Source: Devosia sp. Root413D1 (GTDB lineage Bacteria; Pseudomonadota; Alphaproteobacteria; Rhizobiales; Devosiaceae). Taken from it: DNA of 64,000 bases. This document shows positions 44,126 through 52,323 of this stretch, piece by piece; positions within the stretch are counted from its first letter, which is position 1, and each line of letters starts with the position of its first letter. The translations under genes were made by a program, and so were the position numbers. The DNA lies in NCBI RefSeq assembly GCF_001425235.1, contig NZ_LMEA01000009.1:418327-482326 (forward strand), given 5' to 3'. The notes under the pieces were generated by a model. It was not told where the DNA came from and did no database searches. It worked only from the letters and a program-made list of their open reading frames with translations.

Positions 44126-44623
44126 ATGTACGAGACCTTCAACGGCTCGGCCCATCCGTTGGCGCCCCGGGAAATCGCCATCACCGCCGTCCCCGAGGAT
44201 GAGCGGGTCTGGGTGCCGCAGGCCGAGGGGGTCTGGTTCCGTCCGCTGTTTCTCAACACGCTGCAGGGCCAGTGGTGCAACCTGCTGCGCGTCCGCCGCG
44301 CCGGCATTCTGAGCCGCCACCTCCACCCCCAGCCGGTGCACGGCTACGTCATCAAGGGCCGCTGGCACTATCTCGAGCACGACTGGGTGGCCGAAACCGG
44401 CTCCTATGTGTTCGAGCCGCCGGGCGAGATCCATACCCTGACCGTGCCCGAGGACACCCCGGAGATGATCACTTTCTTCAACATCTCGGGCTGCATGGTC
44501 TATCTCGACAAGGACAACAAGCAGGTCGGCTTCGAGGACGTCTTCACCAAGATCGACATGTGCAAGAAGCACTACGAAAAGGTGGGGCTCGGGGCGGACT
44601 ACGTGGACCAGTTCGTACGCTGA
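44126..44623 (+). CDS. Cupin-domain protein, dihydroxyacetophenone dioxygenase-like
   Basis: 165 residues. A single cupin with metal-binding histidines in SRHLHPQPVHGYVIKG and EPPGEIHTLTVPE, preceded by WFRPLFLNTLQGQWCNLL. The layout resembles the 2,4-prime-dihydroxyacetophenone dioxygenase family of small Fe cupins, but the name is often applied loosely and the substrate is open. ATG at 44126 has GAGGAG 7 bases upstream. A paired palindrome on each side separates it from the sugar dehydrogenase and the SDR gene, so it may be transcribed alone. Confidence 0.78.
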   Translation: MYETFNGSAHPLAPREIAITAVPEDERVWVPQAEGVWFRPLFLNTLQGQWCNLLRVRRAGILSRHLHPQPVHGYVIKGRWHYLEHDWVAETGSYVFEPPGEIHTLTVPEDTPEMITFFNISGCMVYLDKDNKQVGFEDVFTKIDMCKKHYEKVGLGADYVDQFVR

Positions 44624-44629
44624 CCCTTC

Positions 44630-44747
44630 CTTCCCTCTCCCCTTGAGGGAGAGGGTGCCCGAAGGGCGGGTGAGGGGCAGTTGCGATATCCGTCCCCTCA
44701 TCCGTCTCGCTACGCTCGCCACCTTCTCCCTCAAGGGGAGAAGGAAG
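44630..44747. repeat. GC-rich paired palindrome, copy 7
   Basis: Arms about 44630-44677 and 44694-44747 are inverted copies built on CTCCCCTTGAGGGAGA, with outer CTTCC/GGAAG and inner GAGGGG/CCCCTC blocks. It lies between the cupin and SDR genes. Confidence 0.8.
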
Positions 44748-44768
44748 AAACCGATGGGATAGGCCTCA

Positions 44769-45497
44769 ATGACTAGCTGGGCATCAGAGTTCTACGCCAA
44801 GAAGACCGTTGTCATCACCGGCGGCACCTCCGGCATCGGCCAGGGCATCGGCCGCGCCTTTGCTGACGCCGGGGCGGTGGTGCATGTCACCGGCGCCACC
44901 CAGGCCGAGGTCGAGGCGGGCGCCGCTGCCGAGCCGCGCTTCCGTTACACAGAGCTCGACGTGCGCAATTCCGAACAGGTCGCCGAGTATGCCGCGACCT
45001 TCGGCAGCGTCGCCGCACTGATCAACTGCGCCGGGGTGAACCTCCGCGCTGCCGAGCACACCGTCGACGGCTTTGCGACTGTCATCGATATCAACCTCAA
45101 CGGTTCGATGCGCACCGCCTACGCCTTCAAGGACAAGCTCGCCGGCGGCGCCATCCTCAATATCGGCTCGATGTTCTCGTTCTTCGGCGCCCCGCACGCC
45201 CCGGCTTACGCGGCGTCGAAGCACGCCGTCGCCGGCCTCACCAAGTCGCTCGCCACCGCCTTTGCCAAGGAGCAGATCCGCGTCAATGCCCTCGCCCCCG
45301 GCTGGATCGAGACCGCGATGACCGCGGTGCCGCGCGCCAACGAGGCGCGCAACGCCGAACTGATGGGCCGCACCCCGCTCGGCCGCTGGGGCACTCCGGC
45401 GGACCTGGCGCCCGCCGCCCTGTTCTTGTGTTCGCCGCTCGCCGGCTTCATCACCGGAGCGATCCTGCCGGTCGACGGCGGCTACCTCATCGCATGA
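44769..45497 (+). CDS. SDR family NAD(P)-dependent oxidoreductase
   Basis: 242 residues, classical short-chain dehydrogenase. Cofactor motif VVITGGTSGIGQGIGRAF (about 13-30), INCAGVNLR (NNAG-like), and the active-site YAASKHAVAG (YxxxK) after a serine in NIGSMF. The C-terminus ends GFITGAILPVDGGYL as in FabG-like SDRs. It would oxidise or reduce a sugar or hydroxy acid. The last 11 bases overlap the convergent DUF1772 gene. It could belong with the upstream cupin, but a palindrome lies between. Confidence 0.92.
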   Translation: MTSWASEFYAKKTVVITGGTSGIGQGIGRAFADAGAVVHVTGATQAEVEAGAAAEPRFRYTELDVRNSEQVAEYAATFGSVAALINCAGVNLRAAEHTVDGFATVIDINLNGSMRTAYAFKDKLAGGAILNIGSMFSFFGAPHAPAYAASKHAVAGLTKSLATAFAKEQIRVNALAPGWIETAMTAVPRANEARNAELMGRTPLGRWGTPADLAPAALFLCSPLAGFITGAILPVDGGYLIA

Positions 45498-45954
45498 GCG
45501 AGATCATCAGTAAGAGCGTCGCGAGCATCGCGGCGCCCGACCTGATCGAGTTCCACCGGGTCCAGTCCCTGAGGTAGCTGGCCCAGTAGGCGGCGCCCTC
45601 GGGGCTCGGGGCCTCGAACCTGGCCAACCGGTCGTTCATCGGCACATTGATCGCCATGGTCACGCCGAACGTCCCGATGACATAGACCAGCGCGCCGGCC
45701 GCCGCCCATGGGCTGCCGCCCGCCACGAACACCGCCAGCACCAGCGCCAGCCCGAGGATCGCGGTCCCCATGAAGGCGCCGAGAAAGCCGGCATTGAGCA
45801 CCGTCACGTTGATGGCGTTCATCACCGCGATGGCGTTGGCGGGTGGCTGCCGGCCGATTGCCGGCATGATGAAGTTCGAGAACCCGAAGAAGGTTCCGCC
45901 GATCAGCGCTGCGCCGAGCGCCACGACGATACTGAGGATATCGATCCAGTTCAT
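45487..45954 (-). CDS. DUF1772 family membrane protein
   Basis: 155 residues with four hydrophobic helices: IDILSIVVALGAALIGGTFFGFS, AGFLGAFMGTAILGLALVLAVFV, PWAAAGALVYVIGTFGVTMAI and AAMLATLLLMISLM. The segment NVPMNDRLA between helices is the DUF1772 signature, also seen in anthrone oxygenases. It overlaps the upstream NmrA-like gene by 4 bases, so the two are an operon divergent from a TetR gene. A redox role is likely but not shown. Confidence 0.87.
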   Translation of the reverse strand: MNWIDILSIVVALGAALIGGTFFGFSNFIMPAIGRQPPANAIAVMNAINVTVLNAGFLGAFMGTAILGLALVLAVFVAGGSPWAAAGALVYVIGTFGVTMAINVPMNDRLARFEAPSPEGAAYWASYLRDWTRWNSIRSGAAMLATLLLMISLMR

Positions 45955-46769
45955 GCTTGCCTCCAGGCGCCCTTGGCTGCCGCTTCGCGTGCAAAGTCCG
46001 CAACGTCCTTCGGTTGCCGCCCGAGGACCCGCTGCACTCCATCGGCGAGGGATTCGTTACGGCCGTCCAGCACCTCGCTGAACAGCTCTTCGAGCAGCCC
46101 GGCGATTTCTTCGGGCATTTCGCTGCCGGCGAGCGAGTCGAGGAACTCATGTGCCGGCATGGTGCGGAACATCACGTTGCTGCCGCTCGCGCGATTGATC
46201 TCGGCAACCACCTCGGCGAAGGTCAACAGCCGTGGGCCGGTAACCTCATAGAGCTGGCCGATGTGCCGGTCGTCGGTCAGCGCTGCGGTCACCACGTCGG
46301 CGATGTCGTCGCAATCGACGAACGGCTCGCGTACCGCGTCGACCGGCAATGCCACTTCGCCGCCGAGCACCATCTCGAGGAACTGTCCCTCGTCGAAATT
46401 CTGGTTGAACCAGCTGGCGCGCACCACGGTCCAGTCGGCGCCCGAGCCGATCAACTGCTGCTCGGCCCGCTGCGCCTCCGGCTCACCGCGGCCGGACAGC
46501 AGCACCAGCCGCTTTACCCCCAGCGACAGGGCCAGTTCGGTAATGGCGCCGATGGCCTCGGCTGCGCCCTTAATCGCGATATCCGGGTAATACGTGATGT
46601 AGGCGCTGGCAGCCCCCTCAAGCGCTGCCGCCCAGGTGCCGCGGTCGGTCCAGTCGAACCCCGTCGACCGCGAGGCCAGCCGCACCGGCAAGCCGCGTAC
46701 TTCGAGGCGCTCCGCAACCCGCGCGCCGGTCTTGCCGCGGCCGCCAATGATCAGGATCGGTTTGGTCAT
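45951..46769 (-). CDS. NmrA-like NAD(P)-binding atypical SDR
   Basis: 272 residues. Rossmann start ILIIGGRGKTGARVAERL (GxxGxxG type), LVLLSGRGEPEAQRAE and ADWTVVRASWFNQNF fit NmrA/HSCARG or quinone-reductase-like atypical SDRs that sense or use NADPH. The active-site tyrosine and lysine of classical SDRs are absent. It is first in a two-gene operon with the DUF1772 protein. ATG at 46769 is 100 bases from the start of the divergent TetR gene, with palindromic half-sites between. Confidence 0.85.
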   Translation of the reverse strand: MTKPILIIGGRGKTGARVAERLEVRGLPVRLASRSTGFDWTDRGTWAAALEGAASAYITYYPDIAIKGAAEAIGAITELALSLGVKRLVLLSGRGEPEAQRAEQQLIGSGADWTVVRASWFNQNFDEGQFLEMVLGGEVALPVDAVREPFVDCDDIADVVTAALTDDRHIGQLYEVTGPRLLTFAEVVAEINRASGSNVMFRTMPAHEFLDSLAGSEMPEEIAGLLEELFSEVLDGRNESLADGVQRVLGRQPKDVADFAREAAAKGAWRQA

Positions 46770-46787
46770 TTCATGCTCCATTCGCAA

Positions 46788-46861
46788 AACATGAGGAAGT
46801 CTCATGTTGCGGAAGGTGATAAATCCTCATATTATCGACGTCAAGCAGAAATGTGAGGATT
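46788..46861. promoter_or_regulatory. Operator-like inverted repeats between nmrA-like and tetR genes
   Basis: AACATGAG (46788-46795) and CTCATGTT (46801-46808) are perfect around GAAGT. AATCCTCA (46822-46829) and TGAGGATT (46854-46861) form a second, wider perfect pair. All four halves share the ATGAGG/CCTCAT core. Likely sites for the TetR protein encoded at 46870, controlling itself and the nmrA-DUF1772 pair. Confidence 0.7.
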
Positions 46862-46869
46862 GTTCACTT

Positions 46870-47493
46870 ATGGCCGAAGCCGCCGAAACCGCCGCCCCGG
46901 CGCGACGCACCCCGCAGCAGCAGCGCAGCCGCGAGCGGGTCGAGCGCATTCTCAATGCGGCCAAGGGGCTGATCGAGCGGAGTGGCAGCGATGCCATGAA
47001 GATGGGGGAACTGGCCGCCGAGGCGGAAATCTCGATCGGCTCGCTCTACCAATACTTTCCAGACAAGGCGGCGGTGATCGGGGCGCTGGCCGAGCGCTAC
47101 AATGAAGAGGGTCGCGCCTGCATTCGCGATGGCCTCGCCGGGGTCAGCGATGCGCCTGGCTTCCGCCGGGCCTTCGGCGAACTCATCGATATCTATTACG
47201 GCCTGTTCCTGGCCGAGCCGGTGATGCGCGACATCTGGTCGGGCACCCAGGCCGACAAATCGCTGCACGGCATCGACCTCGCCGACAGCCACGAGAACGG
47301 CGCGCTGGTCGGCGCCGTGCTGCAGCGGATCTATCCCGATGCCGATCCAGCGGAACTGCTCAACCGCGCCACCCTGGTGATGTACCTGGGCAGCGCCAGC
47401 ATGCGCCTTGCCATTTCGGTGGGCCGCAAGGAAGGCGACGCTTACGTCGGCAACTTCAAGCGCATGGCAGTCGCCGAGTTACTCGGCGACTGA
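46870..47493 (+). CDS. TetR family transcriptional regulator
   Basis: 207 residues. The N-terminal HTH is clear: RSRERVERILNAAKGLIERS, then MGELAAEAEISIGSLYQYFPDKAAVI (about 43-68). The ligand domain is not close to a characterised member that I recognise. It is divergent from an NmrA-like/DUF1772 operon, with inverted repeats between, so it should repress those genes and itself. ATG at 46870 is chosen over 46804 because the extra 22 residues would cover the palindromes and carry no TetR similarity. The 3' end overlaps the convergent exported-protein gene by 15 bases. Confidence 0.9.
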   Translation: MAEAAETAAPARRTPQQQRSRERVERILNAAKGLIERSGSDAMKMGELAAEAEISIGSLYQYFPDKAAVIGALAERYNEEGRACIRDGLAGVSDAPGFRRAFGELIDIYYGLFLAEPVMRDIWSGTQADKSLHGIDLADSHENGALVGAVLQRIYPDADPAELLNRATLVMYLGSASMRLAISVGRKEGDAYVGNFKRMAVAELLGD

Positions 47494-47988
47494 TGTCGCC
47501 GTCGGCGGCAGGCGCGGCGCGCAGAAATACAGCGCCTGGTTGATCACGTAGAGCGAGCCGTCGAGCGTGATGCCGTTCCTGGGCAGGTCCGGCCCGGCTT
47601 TCGGGTCGAGAAAGGCGAGGCCGCCGTTCTTCAGCGCCTCGAGCAGTGGCGCCACGTCGCCCTCGATGCGGGCGTTGTAGGGCGAACCATCGGGCTTGGC
47701 GTCGACTTCGTGTCCGTCTTCCTTGTCGATATCGATCCGCCATCGTCCGGCGTCGCCGCCCGGACGGCTGGTGTGCAGATGAATGCCGATCTCGAAATCG
47801 TCCTCGCAGCGCACCGCGAGGCAGACGAATTCCTTTGGCGTCGATCCGGCAGCACAACCCAGAGCTGCCCGGTCGCCTTCGCCCTGTAGCGGCGAATAGT
47901 GCCAGCCGGCGTCCTGGGCGAGGGCAGGGGCGGCGAGGGTGGCGAGCGCCCAAGCCAACAGCGCTGCGGCCGCAGCCGTCGATGTCAT
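47479..47988 (-). CDS. Uncharacterised exported protein
   Basis: 169 residues with a signal peptide (AAAALLAWALATLAAPALAQ) and four cysteines (GCAAGS, FVCLAVRC, YFCAPR) that could form two disulfides. The mature part is beta-rich (EIGIHLHTSRPGG, WRIDIDKEDG). No family recognised. ATG at 47988 overlaps the aldo/keto reductase stop by 4 bases, so it is coexpressed with that enzyme. Confidence 0.7.
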   Translation of the reverse strand: MTSTAAAAALLAWALATLAAPALAQDAGWHYSPLQGEGDRAALGCAAGSTPKEFVCLAVRCEDDFEIGIHLHTSRPGGDAGRWRIDIDKEDGHEVDAKPDGSPYNARIEGDVAPLLEALKNGGLAFLDPKAGPDLPRNGITLDGSLYVINQALYFCAPRLPPTATSVAE

Positions 47989-48911
47989 TTGCCGGCGTCC
48001 GTCAGCAACTGCAGGTCCTCGGCACTCAGCGTCAGGTTGGCGCCGCGCATCAGGCTCTGCACCTGCTCGACCGATGTCGCCGAGGCGATCGGTGCGCCGA
48101 CGCCCGGCTGCGCCGCGATCCAGCTGAGGGTGATCTCCGCCGGCAGCGCCCCGGTCCGCTGGCTGATCGCGTCCAGCGCCTCGAGGATGCGATAGCCTTT
48201 GGGGTTGAGGTATTTCTCCACCACGGCCTGGCCGCGCGGGCTCTTCTGCGCGTCGGCGGCGCTGCGATACTTGCCGGCGAGGAAGCCGCGCGCCAGGCTG
48301 AAATAGCCGATCCCCGAGACGCCCTCGGCCACGCAGGTCGCCTGCACCTCTTCGAACTTCATGCGGTCGTAGAGGTTGAACTCGTTCTGGATCGTCTCGT
48401 AGCGCGCCAAGCCGTCGGCCTTCGAGATGCCGAGTGCCTCGCTCAACAGCGCCGTGTCCTGGTTGGACGAGCCGACATAGCGGACCTTGCCGGCCTTCAC
48501 GAGCTTGTCGAGTGCCTCGAGCGTCTCCTGCTGCGGTGTCGCCGGGTCGGGCCAATGGGTCTGGTAGAGGTCGATATAGTCGGTCTGCAGCCGCCGCAGC
48601 GAGGCGTCGACTTCCTCCTCGATCCATTTGGCGCTGAGGTCGCGGTGCCCCTGGCCCATGTCCGAGCCGACCTTGGTGAACACCAGCACCTTGTCGCGGT
48701 TGCCGCGCGCCTTCATCCAGTTGCCGATGATCGTCTCCGACTTGCCCTTGCCATAGCTGTCAGCGGTGTCGAGCGCCGCAAAGCCGCCATCGAGGAAGGC
48801 GTCGAGCACCGGATAGGCCGCCTGCTCCTCCAGCGTCCAGCCCAGCACGTTGCAACCGAAAACCAACGGGTCGATGAAAAGCTCGGTGCGGCCGAGGCGG
48901 CGCTTGCTCAT
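47985..48911 (-). CDS. Aldo/keto reductase
   Basis: 308 residues. The catalytic tetrad is visible: Asp and Tyr in LDTADSYGKG (about 48-57), Lys in VLVFTKVG and His in YQTHWPDP. NADPH-site residues near GAPIASATSVEQV fit the family. It reduces aldehydes or ketones, with no substrate hint. ATG at 48911 is favoured over the earlier in-frame start at 48971 because the family begins at MSKRRLGRTE and GGAGA lies upstream. It forms a two-gene operon with the exported protein. Confidence 0.92.
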   Translation of the reverse strand: MSKRRLGRTELFIDPLVFGCNVLGWTLEEQAAYPVLDAFLDGGFAALDTADSYGKGKSETIIGNWMKARGNRDKVLVFTKVGSDMGQGHRDLSAKWIEEEVDASLRRLQTDYIDLYQTHWPDPATPQQETLEALDKLVKAGKVRYVGSSNQDTALLSEALGISKADGLARYETIQNEFNLYDRMKFEEVQATCVAEGVSGIGYFSLARGFLAGKYRSAADAQKSPRGQAVVEKYLNPKGYRILEALDAISQRTGALPAEITLSWIAAQPGVGAPIASATSVEQVQSLMRGANLTLSAEDLQLLTDAGK

Positions 48912-48996
48912 GGTGATCTCCAGTATTGGTGAGGGACAGGCAGGAAGGCCCGGTGAGCCTAGCCTTGCCATCCATCGGCGACAAGCGATGGACGTC

Positions 48997-49386
48997 TCAA
49001 CCCTTGGGCTGAATCAGGTCCCATTTGTTGCCGTAGAGGTCCTCGAACACCGCCACCGAGCCATAGGCTTCGTGCCGCGGTAACTCGAGGAACTTGACCC
49101 CGCGCGCCACATAGGCGGCGTGGTCGCGGGCGAAATCGTCGGTCTCGAGGAAGAAGCCGACCCGCCCGCCGGTCTGGTTGCCGATATGGGCGGATTGCGC
49201 GGTCCCGTCCGCCTTCGCCAGCAGCAGTCTGGCCCCGCCGCCGCCGGGCGTCACGGTGACCCAGCGCTTGCCGCCACCCATATCGAGATCGCTCGCGAGC
49301 GCGAATCCGAGCTTGTCGACATAGAACGAGATGGCGTCGTCATAGTCGGCGACGACGAGGGCGATTGTGGCAATGGACTGGCTCAT
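48997..49386 (-). CDS. VOC family (glyoxalase-like) protein
   Basis: 129 residues with the beta-alpha-beta-beta-beta pattern twice: TIALVVADYDDAISFYVDKLGF, then GFFLETDDFARDHAAYVARGVKF and SVAVFEDLYGNKWDLIQP. The C-terminal glutamate of many glyoxalases is replaced by VFEDLYGN, so the metal site may be partial. Typical of small enzymes acting on thiol adducts or resistance proteins. Stands alone, 85 bases from the aldo/keto reductase. Confidence 0.87.
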   Translation of the reverse strand: MSQSIATIALVVADYDDAISFYVDKLGFALASDLDMGGGKRWVTVTPGGGGARLLLAKADGTAQSAHIGNQTGGRVGFFLETDDFARDHAAYVARGVKFLELPRHEAYGSVAVFEDLYGNKWDLIQPKG

Positions 49387-49531
49387 GTGCCGATCATTTG
49401 CGGCAGCGCGTCGCGACCGTCAATTGCCGCGGTGTGAAATCGATCCCACCGCGCAACCGCTTTACCTGCCGAGAAACTCAGGTTTGCGGCGATAGGGGCT
49501 TTGTTGAAACGGCATTGCGTATGACGGGGCT

Positions 49532-49547
49532 TTGACCAACCGGTAAA
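49532..49547. promoter_or_regulatory. Candidate RutR-type operator upstream of the peptide ABC operon
   Basis: TTGACCAACCGGTAAA matches TTGACCA-N2-TGGTCAA at 12 of 14 fixed positions with one perfect half, the same quality as the two sites at pyrimidine genes. It is centred about 124 bases before the first gene of the ABC operon. Whether RutR binds here is untested. Confidence 0.5.
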
Positions 49548-49662
49548 ACTGGGCCATTGCGTGGCGGCAGAAAAAGCGCTTTGTTGCGCGCCAAGCTCCG
49601 GCCGGCGGAAGGGACTCTGCCGTTGAATGCCGGGGCGTAATGCTTTTCGGGAGACAACCATC

Positions 49663-51258
49663 ATGCATTTGATGAAAACCCTGCTCGCCGCCACCGCGCT
49701 CGTCGCGGTGATGGGCGGCAGCGTCTATGCCAAGCAGCTCGTGTTCTGCTCGGAAGCCTCGCCGGCGCACTTCGACCCCGGTCCGACCACCGGTGGTAAC
49801 GACTTCGACGCCAGCTCGCGCACCATCTATGACCGCCTCGTCGAGTTCGAACACGGCGGCACCGCCGTGCAGCCGGGTCTCGCCGAGAGCTGGGAAGTCT
49901 CGGCCGACGGGCTCGAGTACACCTTCAAGCTCCGTCCGGGTGTGAAGTTCCACACCACCTCCTACTTCACGCCCACACGTGAGCTGAACGCCGACGACGT
50001 GATCTTCTCGCTCGAGCGGCAGTGGAAGGAAGACAATCCGTGGAACAAGTACCTCGAGGGCATCTCGTGGGACTATTTCCAGGGCATGGACATGCCCAAG
50101 TTCCTCAAGTCGATCGAGAAGGTCGATGACCTGACCGTCAAGATCACGCTGAACGAGCCCAACGCGCCGATGCTGGCCAACCTGGGCATGGACTTCGCCT
50201 CGATCGTTTCGAAGGAATATGCCGACCAGCTCGCCGCTTCGGGCAACCTGGCCGACTTCTCCAACAAGCCGGTCGGTACCGGCGCCTTCGTGTTCGTCGA
50301 CTACCAGACCGATGCCGTCATCCGTTACCAGGCCTTCGCCGACTACTGGCGCGGCAAGGTGGCGATTGACGACCTGATCTTCGCCATCACCACCGATCCG
50401 GCGGTGCGTGCGCAGAAGCTCAAGGCCGGCGAATGCGATATCATGTCGTATCCCGCCCCGGCCGATATCGAAGGCCTCAAGGCCGACACCAACCTGCAGG
50501 TGATGGAGCAGGAAGGCCTGAACATCGGCTATATGTCCTACAACACCACCGTCGCTCCGATGGATAACGTGAACGTCCGCAAGGCGCTCTCGATGGCCAT
50601 CAACAAGCAGGCGCTGGTCGATGCGGTCTACCAGGGCGCCGGCCAGGCCGCCAAGAACCTGATCCCGCCGACCATGTGGTCCTATGACGACAAGATCGTC
50701 GACACTGCCTACGATCCGGAAGGCGCCAAGAAGCTCCTCGCCGACGCAGGCGTTTCGGGCCTGACCCTCGACCTGTGGGCCATGCCGGTCAGCCGTCCGT
50801 ACAACCCGAACGCGCAGCGCGCCGCTGAAATGATCCAGGCCGACTGGGCCGCGGTCGGCGTCACTGCCAACATCGTCACCTACGAGTGGACCGAGTACCG
50901 CGAGCGCGGCAAGCAGAAGGACCGCCCGGGTGCGTTCCAGATCGGCTGGACCGGCGACAACGGTGATCCGGACAACTTCTTTGCGACGCTGTTCTCCTGC
51001 TCGGCCATTGGCGTGTCCAACTACTCGAGCTGGTGCAACGACGACTTCGAGAAGGTCATCCAGGACGCCAAGAAGGTCTCCGACCCGGCCGAGCGTACCG
51101 CGCTCTACACCAAGGCCCAGGAAATCTTCAAAGCCGAAGAGCCGGCCCTGACCATGGCGCACTCCAAGGTCTTCATGCCGATGAACAAGCGCGTCCTCGG
51201 CTACACTATGGATCCGCTCGGGATTCACCGCTTCGACAATGTCGACGTGACCGAATAA
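49663..51258 (+). CDS. Peptide/nickel-type ABC transporter substrate-binding protein (SBP family 5)
   Basis: 531 residues. A signal peptide (KTLLAATALVAVMGGSVYA) precedes the SBP_bac_5 fold, with DASSRTIYDRLVEFEHG, PGLAESWEVSADGLEYTFKL, LNADDVIFSLERQW and KPVGTGAFVFVDYQTDAV. It is close in layout to dipeptide-binding DppA. Three or four cysteines include one at FCSEAS near the mature start. ATG at 49663 has GGGAGA upstream. It leads a five-gene transporter operon. The ligand may be a dipeptide or another small molecule of this family, and the RutR-like site upstream raises a nucleobase-linked option. Confidence 0.93.
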   Translation: MHLMKTLLAATALVAVMGGSVYAKQLVFCSEASPAHFDPGPTTGGNDFDASSRTIYDRLVEFEHGGTAVQPGLAESWEVSADGLEYTFKLRPGVKFHTTSYFTPTRELNADDVIFSLERQWKEDNPWNKYLEGISWDYFQGMDMPKFLKSIEKVDDLTVKITLNEPNAPMLANLGMDFASIVSKEYADQLAASGNLADFSNKPVGTGAFVFVDYQTDAVIRYQAFADYWRGKVAIDDLIFAITTDPAVRAQKLKAGECDIMSYPAPADIEGLKADTNLQVMEQEGLNIGYMSYNTTVAPMDNVNVRKALSMAINKQALVDAVYQGAGQAAKNLIPPTMWSYDDKIVDTAYDPEGAKKLLADAGVSGLTLDLWAMPVSRPYNPNAQRAAEMIQADWAAVGVTANIVTYEWTEYRERGKQKDRPGAFQIGWTGDNGDPDNFFATLFSCSAIGVSNYSSWCNDDFEKVIQDAKKVSDPAERTALYTKAQEIFKAEEPALTMAHSKVFMPMNKRVLGYTMDPLGIHRFDNVDVTE

Positions 51259-51273
51259 TTAGAGATAGAGTTC

Positions 51274-51305
51274 AAGGGGCGGCGCCATCACCGGCGCCGC
51301 CCCTT
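51274..51305 (+). other. Perfect 13-bp hairpin between binding protein and permease genes
   Basis: AAGGGGCGGCGCC (51274-51286) pairs with GGCGCCGCCCCTT (51293-51305) around ATCACC. There is no T-run, and the permease start follows 10 bases later. Such intercistronic hairpins commonly protect the upstream mRNA and lower readthrough, giving more binding protein than permease. Confidence 0.85.
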
Positions 51306-51315
51306 GGCGTACCCA

Positions 51316-52323
51316 ATGCTGCGATTCATCCTCCAGAAACTCGCCCTGATCGTGCCGACCATTATCGGCATCACGATCGCGTCGTTTGCCTTCATCCGCC
51401 TGCTCCCCGGCGACCCCATCCTCGCGATGGCCGGCCAGCACGGCGTCACCCCCGAACGCTATGAGATCCTGAAGGAACAGTTCGGCTACAACCTGCCGAT
51501 CTGGCAGCAGTACTTCAATTACGTCGGCGGCATCCTGCAGGGCAATTTCGGCATCTCGCTCGCCACCAAGCGGCCGGTGATCGATGAATTCCTGACCCTG
51601 TTCCCGGCAACCGTCGAGCTGGCGCTGTTCGCTATGCTGATCGCCGTGGCGCTCGGCATTCCCGCCGGCATCTTTGCCGCCATCAAGCGCGGCTCGTGGT
51701 TCGACCAGATCACCATGGGCGTGGCGCTCACCGGCTATTCGATGCCGATCTTCTGGTGGGGGCTTCTGCTCATCATCTTCTTTTCCGGCTATCTCGGCTG
51801 GACCCCGGTGTCGGGTCGCATCGCGCTCAACTTCTTCTTCCCGCGCATCACCGGCTTCATGCTGATCGACAGCCTGCTCGCCGGTAAGCCCGATGGTTTC
51901 ATCTCGGCGCTGCGCCACCTGATCCTGCCGGCGATCGTGCTCGGCACCATTCCGCTCGCCGTCATCGCCCGGCAGACGCGCTCCGCCATGCTGGAAGTGC
52001 TGGGCGAGGACTATGTCCGCACCGCCCGCGCCAAGGGCCTGGACCCCAACCGCGTCGTCGGCGTTCACGCCTTCCGCAACGCGCTGATCCCGGTCGTCAC
52101 CACCATCGGCCTGCAGATCGGCCTGCTGATGGCCGGCGCCATCCTCACCGAGACGATCTTTTCCTGGCCGGGCATCGGCAAGTGGATGATCGACTCGATT
52201 TCTAAGCGCGACTACGTCTCGGTACAGTCGGGCCTGCTGCTCATTGCGTTGATCGTCATGGCGGTGAACCTCATCGTCGACATCCTCTACGCCGTCATCA
52301 ATCCGCGCATCAGGGTGCAGTGA
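51316..52323 (+). CDS. Peptide-type ABC transporter permease (DppB type)
   Basis: 335 residues with six membrane helices. FILQKLALIVPTIIGITIASFAFI starts the DppB family, and VLGEDYVRTARAKGLDPNRVVGVHAFRNAL is the EAA loop that contacts the ATPases. ATG at 51316 gives the family start MLRFILQKL. TTG at 51304 would lie in the hairpin arm. Its stop shares one base with the next start (TGATG). Confidence 0.93.
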   Translation: MLRFILQKLALIVPTIIGITIASFAFIRLLPGDPILAMAGQHGVTPERYEILKEQFGYNLPIWQQYFNYVGGILQGNFGISLATKRPVIDEFLTLFPATVELALFAMLIAVALGIPAGIFAAIKRGSWFDQITMGVALTGYSMPIFWWGLLLIIFFSGYLGWTPVSGRIALNFFFPRITGFMLIDSLLAGKPDGFISALRHLILPAIVLGTIPLAVIARQTRSAMLEVLGEDYVRTARAKGLDPNRVVGVHAFRNALIPVVTTIGLQIGLLMAGAILTETIFSWPGIGKWMIDSISKRDYVSVQSGLLLIALIVMAVNLIVDILYAVINPRIRVQ

